The notes beneath the pieces are model-generated. The model did not search any database. It saw nothing but the letters and a program-made list of their open reading frames with translations, and was not told the origin of the DNA. A program made the position numbers and the translations under genes. Positions 45,284 to 57,024 of a stretch of 64,000 bases of DNA are shown in pieces. How positions within the stretch are numbered: the stretch's first letter is position 1; every line of letters starts with the position of its first letter. Location of the stretch: assembly GCA_036250225.1 (NCBI GenBank), contig JAPZLL010000006.1:1547898-1611897 (forward strand), written 5' to 3'. The stretch is from Cercophora sp. LCS_1 (taxonomy: Eukaryota > Ascomycota > Sordariomycetes > Sordariales > Lasiosphaeriaceae).

Positions 45284-48200
45284 CGTGATGATGTTGGAAG
45301 TTGGTTGGTTGGCTGGTTCTGAAGGAATGAAATGTGGTTTGCTGTTGGGAAGCTGTGTTTTCCGCTGGCTGAGATCCGGCTTCGTCAAGAAGGTTCGGAT
45401 TGTTGGTAGTTGGTGGCTGGAGGTGGATGCTTTTTGAATGGAGCACTGCTCGTCGCGTCGCGTCGCGTGTCTAAGGACGAATGGAAGCTGTGAGATCCAC
45501 AGCGTTATTGTTCGGGGACTGAGGCCGGGGAACAATAGTGGACAATGGTAGAAGACTTTGGATGGAGTTGGCTGAAAAGCTGTGGGCTGGTCACCAAAGG
45601 ACCGCACAAAGAACAAGGGCAAGAATCGGACGATGGAGAGCGTCCGTGAAGAGAATGAAGGAGAGACGAAAGATGGCGAGAGAGCGATGTCTAGAGAATA
45701 GTTAGGATGGAAGGAGAGGGGGCTCACAGATATATATATATGTTTCTCTTCAACTCGTTCATCCCATCTCCCCACCCGTCGATTGGATGGCACCGGGTGG
45801 CCTGTTTCGAACGCCACTGGGCGAACGAGCTGCTTGGACGGGCAAGCATCCAGAGCTCGCCGCTGGGTTCGTTGTGGAGAAGGATCGCGGCCTGGGTGGG
45901 CTCTGCGTGGGTTCTCCGCTCCCCTATCCCGGTGCATTGCCCGAATCCCAGCCGGGATTCCTCACAGCGCAGCCCACAGCCGCGCTGCGGGACATCTGAG
46001 CGCCTTCGTCATGCCGACCTCACCGCTGCGCACACATAGCGCCATGGCAGCAAGCAGTCGCGCGGGCCACTGATTCTCAATTGACATTTGACACTTGTCC
46101 GCGTTGGGCGTCGGCGAGCCGCTCACTTGGACGACAGGCCAGCGCTAGTGAGACAAAGGTCGCAGTTGTCGGGCTGGGTGGATAGAGGGGCAGTCGGCAG
46201 CCACGCCGCCACGCCGACAAAGGCAGCATTCGACAAACAACGGCATTCAGCGGCGGGGACCCAGGGCTGGCACCCCTGCCAAGAGGCAGCCGGATGGCGA
46301 ATGGCAACGCGCAAGCCCGGTCGACGACCGGCATTCTGAATCGACGGCACCGAAAAGGAGGGTCCGCGAGCGCCGAGAGCACCGCAAGAGACGTGCTCGC
46401 CCAAAAAAAACCCACCAGCCAGTTTGCCTGCATGCAAAGCTGATCCACAAGAACGAGTGGACCAATCGCTGGCCGAGCGTGCCTGGCCTGCTGTCAACGG
46501 CCGCACACCGGCTCTCATTGGCCAAGCAGCCGGATTAGGTAAAGTCCAGATTGTGCAAGTCCCGGTTGCGCCGACCTTGAGTGGTGGGGCAAGCGGCGCT
46601 CAGGGTTCGGTCGAAAAATCTGAAACAGCACGCAACCCCTCTTTCCCCCCCTTTTCGCTGGCAGCGAGCAACCTTGCAAGCGTGGGGCCGCCCGCCATCC
46701 CTCTTCTGGAAGATCCCTGTGCCATGGTAGGCCGACGGGGCCCGTTCGAGTGGCTGCCAAGCCTCCGTCGAGTGGAGTGCATACAAACCCACATCCAGCC
46801 CGTCTGTCCGTCCATGAAACAAACCTGCCAACCTGTCAGTCGCAAACACCGAGAGGCCACCGTCATTGAGTGGCTCAAGACCTTCCTTTCCCAAGTCATC
46901 CGATCCTCCCAACGAACCGAAAATCAAGGAAACATACATCGCATCAACTCCATCGTGGCTGTGATTCACCCCGACTCCAATCTCTCCACCTCATGGCATA
47001 AACCCGTCCCCCGAAAATCATCAACATCTGGACTCCCATCCCGGCGCAAATCTCTTACAAGCCAGAACGACAAACCCACAAATCCAAAATACTATTACCT
47101 TCCGAATCCCCCCCTAGCGTAAATCTCACCTCCTTTTTCATGGAGGCAAAGTAAATCCCTTGCCCCCTATATCCCGCCCGTGCTCCATCCCCTCTACTCC
47201 CCAAAAAACTCAACCACTGCAAACTCCACCGAACCGACCAGGAACAAACCAGGAACCCTCCCAAATCCCTCCCGTGACCGTGCCACCCTCAAATGCCGTC
47301 ATCCTTCAACCACATGCAGCATTCCTACCTCACTTACACATACCCTGTACCGGCAGACCTGCAGGCCAGCGACCAGTGGACGACGGTAGTAAACCAGGCC
47401 AGGCCACCAGGAAAACCAGGCTGACAACCTCAGCTCAACAAACTCGGCTCACCACCGCAATCCCCCATTGGTCGCTTTGTGCCTCCCCCGGTGAATCCTC
47501 CGGGCCAGGCCGCATAAACCATCCACCTAACAGGACCTTCTCCATCCTCCCCCTCTGATTGATCAATCCGACAAACCCTGCGGGGATACACCTAGGTAAA
47601 CCATTGTTTCAACAAGTGGTGCAGTTTACGTAGACAAGGCAGCCTTTTGCCCGAAGACGCGGCTCCATGACTCGAGGCAGATTCCACCCTCCTGCCATTT
47701 CCATTTTCCTTCATCCATGCTCCTTTCTGTCCAACTACCATGGTCAACAAGTCATCGGATCAATATTACAAAACTTGTTGACATTCTGCTCTGCTCAGCT
47801 ATCTGACCCTGTCCACACCATGCATTTCTAGCAACGCTTGTTGATGATCCTGCAACTCGTGGTCCGGACATGATCCTCACCTCGCACCTTGGCCTTGTCG
47901 CAAGACGCGGAAAGAGGTAATCACCAGACAAAAACCCAGAATCAAAACAACGCGCGCACGGAAAACGAAAGGCAAATAGCATGTTCGACTTCTGGCATGC
48001 TTCTGCCTCGTAAATACATCTGGTGTGAATGGATACTGCGTCCACCCCTGCATATCCCTTCTCTCACCTCCCCGCCTTAAGTTGGTATCGCTCCCCGTGG
48101 TGAACAGGTTGGTCGCCCCGTCTTTCCTTGACCCGGATTGCGTCGGACAACCTTCATGGGCATGGCAAGCCAAGGATGCCTCGGAGACCGCAAAACAATG

Positions 48201-48443
48201 TCAAAAAAATGCTCAAATGGGTTGAGCAGACCTAGTCATGATTCCCTCCCTCCCTCCCACCTCACATAACGAAGCCGTTTGACGGGGCCCTGCGCTGCTC
48301 CTCATCCGCTTGCCACCAAGCTCGCCTTCGTGAAGCGCTCTTGGCCAAGCAAGCCCGACGGCACTACTGCCAAGCCTGAGAAGCTGATTCCAACACGTCC
48401 TTCGGGGTCGACACCACGGGTAGCATTACGGCGCGTCGATGTT
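45284..48443. other. 3.2 kb gene-free region
   Basis: It lies between the AA11 start (-) and the Pbp1 stop (-), so it holds the AA11 promoter and the Pbp1 3' UTR. The longest frame (46424-47122, 232 codons) begins at a non-ATG codon and has no recognised domain. Nothing else supported. Confidence 0.45.
45731..45741 (-). promoter_or_regulatory. candidate TATA box of the AA11 gene
   Basis: An alternating TA tract of 11 bp about 450 bp upstream of the AA11 start codon. It is an AT island in GC-rich surroundings and a plausible TATA element; distance and use are untested. Confidence 0.3.
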
Positions 48444-51400
48444 TCACTGGGGGCGCTGCTGCGCAGAGAACTTGCCCTGGGGCTGCTGCGGCTGGAATGG
48501 CTGCTGATACGGCATGCCAGGGCTCATTCCGTACGTGTTGGGCTGTCCTTGGTGCGAGCCCTGTTGCACCATCATCGGCGCAACTGGCCTGCTGGGACTA
48601 GGAAAACCATTCGAGCCCGCCATGGGCTGCTGAGGTACCATGTTGGGAGGGGCGTAAGGCTGATGGTTGGCGGGATACATCGAGGCTTGAGGGCCTGCCA
48701 TGCCATTGGGGCCGGGCATAAACTGGGGCTGGACCATCATTGGGCTCATATGAGGCTGGGGGATGAAGCCTTGGGTGTTGGAGTAGCTGCGGAACTGACC
48801 GAGCGGGGGAGCGGCGGGGTGGTAGGGCTGCATCATGGGCTGGCTGTATGGCAACTGTCCGGGTGTGCCCATGCCAGGCCCATACATGGGGACTTGTCCC
48901 ATCCTTGGGGAGGCGAATGACTGTGCCGAGTTGGAGTGCATCATGCGGTGATGGTCATCGGGGTTGGTGAAGGGCACGTGAGCACCGGGGCCATGCTGGC
49001 CGACGTGCATCTGCATTGGCGGCAGGTGTGGTGACTGTCTAGGTGCCATGTTCTGTGCTCCGTGCTGCAGGTGGAACGGAAGCTGGTGTTGATGGGCAGG
49101 AGCCTGCGGGATGACGTGCGACGGGTTAGGCGTAGCCGTGGCCATGGATAGCGGAAGCTTGTCAAAGTACTCCTTGTAGGTCAGGTGCATTGTCTCGGGC
49201 TGCTTGCCATCCTCCAGCAGCTGGCGCCAGGTGGGCGGAGTGTCCCAGGACGGCTTGAATCCGCCATTGTGATCCCAGGCGCGACCCTGGGGCGGTTGAA
49301 TCTTCTGAATATGTGTGATAATAGCGCACTTCTTGACATCAACAGCCTTCGTCTTACGGCGGATCAGCTGGCCTGCGACGCCAGGAGGAGGGGCCACGGC
49401 CTCCACCACAATGTTGTTTACTGACGAACGGGGGCTGGAGCCTTGGCTGGGTCCAGCAGGCATAAAAGCTGGGGCGAAAGGCCTGAACTCATGGCTGTTG
49501 GGGTTGAGCTTGTTGGCCGTAAAAGGGAAATTGCCACTGGGGCCGCGACGAGCGAACGACGGGTCAACGTTGTTGGCGGGACCGGTCGGCGGATGGCGCA
49601 TATCTTGAACGGGGGCATGCTGACCCATGTGAGGGTGCTGGAGCTTCTGGTCTCGGATTCGCTGCGCAAGGCCTGCGCCGCCCTGGCCTTGATTTGCAAG
49701 GTGCGCCGTGGCTCGGTTGTTTCCGTTGTAGCCGTTGTTATAATGAGGGCGACCGCCGTTGTACGCGCGAGGCCCAGTATGGCGACCAGGCATGCCGGAT
49801 GGAGAGTTTGCGTGCTGAGGTGCAGCTGGGCGAGATGGGTTGCGGTTGTCTGCTGACACAGGCGCTGTCGTCGCCGGTGGTTGCTCAGCCGTGGTCTTGC
49901 TCTGGCTTTCCTTTGCGGTAGTTGCCTCCTTTTCCTTCCGTGCTGCTTCCGCGGCTTTCTCGCGCGCGACCTCCTCAGCGTTTTGGATGGCCTTTTCTTG
50001 AATGGCCTTCTGCTTCGCGGGGTCCTTTGCGATTATAGAAACCAGATCTTTAGGCACGGGCGTTGTAAGCTTAAAGCTCTCTGCGAAGTTCTTCAGCTCG
50101 GCAAGTTTAATCTCCTTATCCTGCCTCATCTTCGTCGTCCGAATCTCCTTGGCCGCGAATCGCTGCTGATTGGCAAAGTTCTTGAATGACGACAGGACAT
50201 CGCGTTCTACGTTTGTAACAGCCCCAGCAGCAGCGTCCTTAGGGGTGGTGGTACGACTCGTAGAGGCAGATGGCCGTGATTGAGCGGGGGCTTTATCGCC
50301 AGCCTTCGCCTCCGGGACCTTGTTCTCGGGCTTGCCGTCAACTTGCTTAGACTCTGCAGCTTTTGCTGGGGCCTTCGTCTCGGCAGGCCTGCTCTCCGGG
50401 ACAACCGGCACAGGCGCCTTCTGAGCAGTTGTGGTCTTCGGTTCCTCCGCCTTGGGCGCTTGCTGCTTCGGTGTTGGAGCGGCCTTTAGTTGTGCTGAGA
50501 GAATAGCCGGGTCAACGGGCGCGCCGGGCACGGTAGATTGCCCCTGAGGAGCGCGTCGGGCCGGAGGTGTGTACTTGTTGTTGTCACGACTTGTGAGGGG
50601 AGGGAAGTCTTGCTGGCGTCGAACACCGCTGTACCTGTGCGGGAGTCAGCACGTAAAACGCAAACAGACAACAATGGCCAGAAGCTTACTTGTCTTCCTC
50701 ATCACCTCCCTTGTCTTCGCCACCAGCGAAGTCCATGATACGCTCTTCAGCAACGTGGGATGTTGCCGGAGCAGTCTGCATGATCTCCCGAGCCGTCCTA
50801 TCCGCTGCGGCGATACGATCTCTGTAGTTCGGTGCGCTCCTGTCAATTGTGGTTGTGTAGATGTTTTCGTCATAATCTGAGACTAAGCCGAAGAGTCGCT
50901 TGTTCTCCTCAAACTGGTCCCAACCACGTGCTGACGAGCCACTTTCCAAGCTCAGATGGGTATTGAAGTCGGGCTCGGGAACCCAGCGCTTCAACTCTCG
51001 CTCGGCGCCAGGGCGATTATTCGAGATGGCAGCATCTGTTCGGAATGAAGTGCGCTTGCCTGCAAACCATCGTTAGAAATCGACATGGATAACAGCGAAC
51101 TGGATTTACCATTGAGAGCCTTGCCGTCACCCTTGGCAGAATTACCAGGAATGACGCGGGCGTCCACAATCTCCTTGCGCTGAAACGACATGCTCGCCTG
51201 TTCTCTTCGCAAAGACCCGTTGCTGATGTCTGCCGAATTTGGGAGCTTGGTCTGCTGGACCATGCTCAAGCGGCAACTCGTGGGCTCGGGGCCGTTGTTC
51301 CAGGTGCCCTCGAATTCGGCCCCGCTGGACAGAGTGATCCGCACTCGTTGGCCCTGTGCGAAAGAGTGTCAGCAGTTGGTCACAAGGCCAAGTGAAGGAC

Positions 51401-52006
51401 ATAGCCGTGGTGGGAAATTATGCCATTCGTGTCCAGATGCGAGCTGAAGTGCTCTGCTGGGATGACGACCAAGTGGCAGCTTACCTCGCGGAGGGAGTTT
51501 GTGACGGATTGCTTGTTCTGTGAATTGAAATTATTTTGTGGTGTCTGCGATCGGCCCGTGATAGGATTTTTGTTCGAGGTCCAGGCTCGTTGCTGAACAG
51601 GAGGTTGTCTAAACGATTGTTAGATGCAGTTGCAAGTCGAGGTTGGGTATCAGAAAGCGGTGCTCGGCGAATCGCAGCCGTGTGACTGCAGCAGCGGAGG
51701 CACAGAACAATGGGGAAGGAGCGTGAATGACCAGCGCTTCGATTAAAGGGAAGGAAGGGGGACAAGATTGGGGATGGCAAGATTGATTCCTTTGTTGCCG
51801 GCACATTGCTGCGAGGCTTAAAAAATGGGGAATGTATTGAAAAGTCTCGTGTCTCACCTCGTCGCAGGACCGGCGGCCGCCGCCTCTGAAGCTCTCGATT
51901 TCTGGTCGCTGAGCTTGCTGCTGTACGTCGGTCGGGTGGTGGGCGACTTGGTGTCAGTTGCGGAGGGGGAGGCGGAAGGTTTGGAGGTTGAGGATCGGTC
52001 GTCCAT
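48444..52006 (-). CDS. PBP1: ataxin-2 / Pbp1 homologue
   Basis: Five exons: 51858-52006, 51485-51608, 51110-51353, 50690-51059 and 48444-50634; introns 248, 131, 50 and 55 nt; 1025 residues. Residues 1-90 are Ser/Thr/Asn rich. The Lsm (SM-ATX) part begins at about 88 (SLREGQRVRITLSSGAEFEG); an LsmAD region at about 185-290 contains WDQFEENKRLFGLVSDYDE and IYTTTIDRS. A PAM2 motif (LNPNSHEFRPFAP) lies at about 672-684; PAM2 binds the MLLE domain of poly(A)-binding protein. The C-terminal third is rich in Gln, Pro, Met and His and is probably disordered. Ataxin-2/Pbp1 proteins act in stress granules, poly(A) control and TORC1 signalling in yeast, and in clock translation in Neurospora with other partners. 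Start is the ATG at 52006 before DDRSSTSKPS. Confidence 0.92.
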
Positions 52007-54527
52007 GCTTCCTGCTACCACTTGTGAGCGTCCGTCGCACTTTTGGAAACTTTGGGGGGGGGAAGACGGGTGGGAGAGTGTGGTGCGGGAGCGGCAGAGA
52101 AGGTGTTTGACGAATTGGACGAATCAGAGCTCCCCGCCGCGCGACCAGATTGAACAGCGACAGATCGCTATGCATCGGCCCCGGGGTTGGTGGTCAGTAA
52201 CGACGGCCTGCCACGCTACAAAGTCTGGCTGGGGGCCGTGTCTAGTTTCTTGGGGGTTACGTTGGAGGGAAGGTAAAATACCCGGGAGGTAAAAACACAC
52301 ACACAAAAAAGAGCATACCACTGTTGCATCGAGGTGCCTCGTTCTTTCTGTTCAATGGGTGCAACACCGCAGACGGCTTCAACACAGAACAGAAGCTGGC
52401 GGAACGTGTCGTGTTGGGGGTCGGTGGAGTCGGTGGCTCTGGGAGGACCCAAGATGGAGAAGGAGCGGGCCGATGCTTTGTGACTTGGCGATGGCACCGG
52501 CTGCGCTGCAGACAGGAGACAGAACGGCGGAATAGGGGATTGTAGGATTATTGTCGGCTGGATGAGGGCGATATTCGCAAGCCCAGGCGGGGAAAGACGA
52601 GATCAGGACGTTCGCGGGATCCGTTGCACGAAGGAGAAGGCAGGCGAAAAGGGCGGGCGCAAACCCAAGGCCGTGCGAAAGAAGTGCTCCGTAAGGTTCA
52701 GGAAGGTACGTGGGGCGCTGCGGAACCGGTCACTGAGAAAGATGGGAGAAGGTCCACGAAAACGTCTGGCGGGATGAAAAACAACCCCCAAGACCCAACA
52801 TCCGTTCCTCTTGAGGTGTGAAGAAGAAGGTTTGGCAGCAAAAGGAATCTGGCCCCGATTGCGAGACGTCCAGAAATTTGTCGGTACGTAACGAGCTGGG
52901 CTCGCTCCGGTCTGGCAGAAGCAGGCAAGTGCAGAATGCCCTAGCGCGGTTTGAGCCAAGTCACTCTTGGCACACAAGGGTTGCCCAGGGTGCTGCACGT
53001 GATGTCGTCTCGTCTGTTGCCCGGATTGCATGCAAGTTGGGGACTTGATTTCGGACCAAACTCTTGCAAGGACAGTTGACTGTCTCCTCGGAACGCGCAT
53101 ATGCCATGTATGTCTCATTAGCGAAACAGCACGCCGCCAAAAGGCTTCTCCGTTGCGTCGGCTTGAACTGCCAGGACCGGGTGTGGGACAAGGGGACGAG
53201 CTTTGACCTGACTCCCCACAAGATTTCCTTGCGGTCGCAACTTTACTCCGCTCTCCCGTTTCTGAGGCAATCCGGGTACCTTCACAGACGTTCCTGCAAT
53301 TACACGCTGCCAGAGCCCTCAAGGCAGGTTCATGGGGTAGACGGACCCATCACGCCCCCGAGCTACCCACGGCAAACCCAGCGTTGTGCAGCTCCCCAGA
53401 GCGCAAACGGGCGTCCCTTGGTCGGATTGGGCGGCCCCTTCATGCCCAGGCCGTGGTGGTGCGACTCGATTATCTCGTCTTCCAATGATTTTCGCCTCAC
53501 AAAAGCAAGTTGCGTTTATTGGACCGATTTGGCGGCCAGAGAATCCTGTAGCTCGCCCGACACCGAATTCAGATCTGCGGGTCCTGGCTATCTCAGGTTG
53601 GTCTGGTTCGTGGAGGTTGCGCTCCTCGACCCTCGCCGAGAAAGGCTCCTTTTTGCAATTGCAGTCCCGTCGCTGGACTCCCCATCAGTGCCATCAACAA
53701 ACAACTCGGGAGCTGGATTCCACCATTGGCCGTTCCTTGAAGCTTCATCCTTGTTCAGCCTGCCGCAGCGCACTCGCTCGCTACCCCACCAGGAGCCGAT
53801 TCATTGGAGCCGAAGCAAACACTGTGCCGACATCACACCACTTGAACCAATTGTGATGTATTCTCAAAGTGATGTCATGTCTCGATAATTTCTTGAAGTG
53901 AGAGAGCCCTCGATATCTGCCTAGACCCAAAAGGCCAGATTTACTGCCTTGATGCTTGGACAAAGGCTCTTGGCCGTCATGTTCCAGAAGCCCCGTCGAA
54001 TGCGGGAGATCGACGAGATCCTGGCAGCTGAGGGGATGGATGAAGTCGCGATCTTTTGGTTCCTGCATCAATTTACTGAAAACGAGAACTGTTTTGGGCT
54101 GCGATCTGCAGCTCCAATTTGGCACAACGGGACTCACATTGTCATCCTTCCAATTCAATAGTGGATCCCTTTCGAGTTGCTGAGCTCGTTTCTGTGCACT
54201 CGAGCAAGTAGCCCTATCGAGATTGAATACCTTGCTCGAGTTGGTGTGATGACGTCGCAACAGCTGAAGCTTGGCCCCTCCGCCACAAGACTACCACTCT
54301 CCAGTGGAAGATAAGGCTGATAATTTTTGTAAAGAGCCGTTTCGTCAAGCTGAAAACCAGATGCGTTTGCTAGCTCGTGTGCTAGAGAAGCAGCCACATT
54401 CTTCAACATTTCCGCCAGAAGTGACACGCCATTTCTCCACTCCCACTTACAACTCCAAGCCCCTTTCTTCAACTCCAAGCGACATGTTGAGACAAACAGA
54501 AAGAAAAGAAAAGTAAGATCCTCTACC
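52007..54527. other. 2.5 kb gene-free region
   Basis: Between the Pbp1 start (-) and the FAD monooxygenase stop (-). It holds the Pbp1 promoter. An open frame at 53064-53888 (+, 274 codons, first codon not ATG) and one at 52603-53322 (-) overlap each other; neither shows a domain. No repeat or RNA gene seen. Confidence 0.45.
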
Positions 54528-55857
54528 TTACCACCCCACCAACCCCTTGTAAAACAAATACCCTCTGAGTAGCAGGCTGGTAAACGGATGGAAAATGGCG
54601 GGCGTATCAAAGTTGACATGCAACGCCGACGTCCTCACGATGACGGACCCAGGCGTCCCCGTCTCAAACATCCACAATCTCGTCAACTGATCTGTTAACC
54701 TAGCAACCCTCTCGGCCCTCCTCCACATCTCCCTCTCAAGCTCTTTCACCCGTCCATCCAACCCATCCTTGTCACCTCCCGACACCGCCCTGGCCAGCCT
54801 CATGGCGTCCTCCAACGCCACATTGACCCCCTCCCCAGCGAACGGCGTCATCAAGTGCGCCGCATCCCCAATCAACGTGACCCCCTCCCTATGTTCCCAC
54901 TCAAATCCAACAGGCAGTTGGTAAAACGTCCTCGGCGTAGCCTTGCCCTCGGCTTTCTCAATCGCCATCCTCAACAACGGGTGCCACTTTCCAAAGGGCG
55001 CGTTCTCTCCGCCAAGCAAATGCCGTTTCACAGCATCCAAATCGCCCACGTCGAAATCGAGCTTGTCAACCCACCCCGGATCATCCTCCTTTTTGATCGC
55101 GTACACACTTAGACTCCCGTCTCCCATTTGCTGGACGCATAACCTCCTGAATTCTTGGTGCGCAAAGACGTTGCCGCCCTTTATAGCGGTCGACAGCTCG
55201 GGCACTGTTTCCTTTGCGCGGGGGATGGTGAGTTCGAACATGCCTACGCCTGCGGGGATCGGTTTCCCCGTCACGGGGGCGATGGCGGTGCGGATCTTGG
55301 ACCAGGCACCGTCTGCGCCTACGACGAGGTCGTAGTTTGAGTGAGTTGTTCCGTTTTTGAAGACGAGTGTTCTTGTGTCGGGGTTGAAGGAGACGAGATG
55401 ATGGTCCCAGTGGATCATGTCGGGTGGTAGGGACTCGGTGAGGATGCGGCGGAGGTCGGAGCGGTCGATTTCCGGGCGTTGCTGGCGCGTGTGGGATGAT
55501 GGTTGGTCAACTGGGGCGGGGGAGCCAACGACTTCGAGGTGGACTTTGAAGTCTTGGTCGGTGATTTCTGGGCGGTGTTGATGTTAGTGACGAGGGGGTT
55601 GGGAGGGGATGGAAAGCATTACGAAGGTGGTCGCCGTCGTAGCGGGCGTGGGAGAGGAATTGCTCAAACAGATTCGCTTCCTTGAGGGCTGCGAGGCCGG
55701 TTGAAGTGTGTAGGTCTAGGGTGCCGCCTTGGGAGCGGTAGTTGGGTGAGGCTTCGCTTTCGAAGATGGTTACTGGGATGGAGGACTGATGGAGGAGGCG
55801 GGCGAGCATGCAGCCTGCCGGGCCGGCGCCGATGATGGCAATTTTCGGAGTGGCCAT
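54528..55857 (-). CDS. FAD-dependent monooxygenase (TetX/PHBH-like)
   Basis: Exons 55623-55857 and 54528-55567 (55-nt intron) give 424 residues. Class A flavoprotein hydroxylase: the N-terminal Rossmann motif IAIIGAGPAGCMLARLL (GxGxxG at 10-15), ending in the ribose-binding glutamate of FESEA; the DG motif VGADGAWSKIR at about 160-170; and the GD motif LIGDAAHLMTPFAGEGVN at about 310-327, which binds FAD ribityl phosphate. These enzymes use NAD(P)H and O2 to hydroxylate aromatic or polyketide-like substrates; TetX-type members inactivate tetracyclines, but no substrate can be assigned. There is no signal peptide and no neighbouring biosynthetic gene. A short hydrophobic C-terminal stretch (TSLLLRGYLFYKGLVGW) is present. 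Confidence 0.9.
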
Positions 55858-56643
55858 GGTGGTAGCCCTGGTTACTTGAGTGGGTGTTTATTTGGTTTGG
55901 GTCCTGAGATTGGGGTGTCGTTGGGATCTCTGCCCGTTTTCAGTCAATGGACGGGCTGTGGTGTCTTTGTTCTAGCTCGAGCGTTGAGCCGCATTGGTTG
56001 GCTATATGTATCAGCGACAAGTGCCGTTTCCCCGTCTGTTGCAGTTCGCGTTGGTGTCCTCACGTATCCTATCCTCGCCGAAGCGAAAGGAGGCGCAGTC
56101 TGAACTCTGCCGCCAACGGTGCCGCGACCAGCGGTTGGTTGCTGCCATACGGCCAATGCACTAGCAATGCCTGATGACTCAAAGTTTACTTTTTGAGATA
56201 CGAAACTGCGTAAAGCGTTACGCAGTCGCTCAGCGGAACTGCCAATCGCAACCATGGCCCGATTTCGTCCCATATAGGTTGTCGACGCCTGGCTTGACCC
56301 GCCTTGCCAAGGTGCGTTCCGTGCGCGCGCCGGCGAACCTTATCCAACCTTCTCAACACCCGTTCCTGGCGCCGAATGTCTGTCATCTGTCAATTCTATG
56401 CACGTTACGCGCCAACACATGTAGGATGCAGGAATGAATGTCAAACGACTCCAAGACTGGGATCTTGTCGTATTACTCATTAAGTCTCCTTATAAACATA
56501 TTATTATCATTCCACGCCTGTGGCGTCCATGGTCTCATTGCGAAGAGCAAGAACTTTTTGTCTCCCAAAACACCGCTGATAAAGCAAATCTTTACAACAT
56601 TTCCTTCCAAACGCCCATTTTATGTCGTGATCATAGGGCCCGC
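55858..56643. other. intergenic spacer
   Basis: About 790 bp between the monooxygenase start and the stop of the His-rich GPI-type gene, both minus strand. An AT-rich stretch near 56460-56620 is likely the 3' UTR of the latter. No gene seen. Confidence 0.5.
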
Positions 56644-57024
56644 TTAGCAAACAAGACCAGCAGCGACGGCGAGACCGAGGACAACCATAGCGAACTGAGA
56701 CCTCCCAGCACCGCTGGTCTGGGAAGGGGTTGGCACTGGGTTTGTTGTTGAGGCAGCAGGCTTTGTGGGCTCAGGGGCCTTGGACGTGGTGAAGAGCTTG
56801 GTCGACGAGGTCTTGGGCTGGGCGGTGGTGGTAGAGTTGTAGCCAAGGGTGTGGTTGCCATAACCGTGGGTCTTGGTGACCGTTGAGTTCAAGCTGATGG
56901 ATGAAATGAGGCTGGGAGAGCTGGGAGAGGCCGTGGTCACAGCGGAGGAGACATCACCGTGGTCGTGACCATCGTGGGCAGCAGCCAGAACCGCGAGGGC
57001 AGGGAGGAAGAAAGTGGCCTTCAT
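56644..57024 (-). CDS. small His-rich secreted protein with GPI-type tail
   Basis: 126 residues from the ATG at 57024, no intron. Signal peptide MKATFFLPALAVLAA, with cleavage likely close to the HDGHDHGD cluster, so the mature N-terminus would be histidine rich and could bind Cu, Zn or Ni. The middle is Ser/Thr/Pro rich with N-glycosylation sequons (NST, NHT, NST). The C-terminus ends with small residues then a hydrophobic tail (FAMVVLGLAVAAGLVC) without a charge at the end, which fits a GPI signal. Wall or membrane surface protein; function unknown. An upstream in-frame Met (14 residues earlier) is less likely because it would bury the signal peptide. Confidence 0.75.
   Translation of the reverse strand: MKATFFLPALAVLAAAHDGHDHGDVSSAVTTASPSSPSLISSISLNSTVTKTHGYGNHTLGYNSTTTAQPKTSSTKLFTTSKAPEPTKPAASTTNPVPTPSQTSGAGRSQFAMVVLGLAVAAGLVC

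Noticed and set aside
46424..47122. 232-codon plus-strand frame upstream of the AA11 gene
   Set aside because: Starts at TTG, has no domain, compositional bias like surrounding intergenic DNA.
53064..53888. 274-codon plus-strand frame between Pbp1 and the monooxygenase
   Set aside because: No ATG at its start, no domain, and an equally long frame overlaps on the other strand; kept only as a remark in the intergenic entry.
54528..57024. Monooxygenase plus small GPI-type protein as a functional pair
   Set aside because: Same strand but separated by almost 800 bp with their own leaders; nothing in sequence links them.
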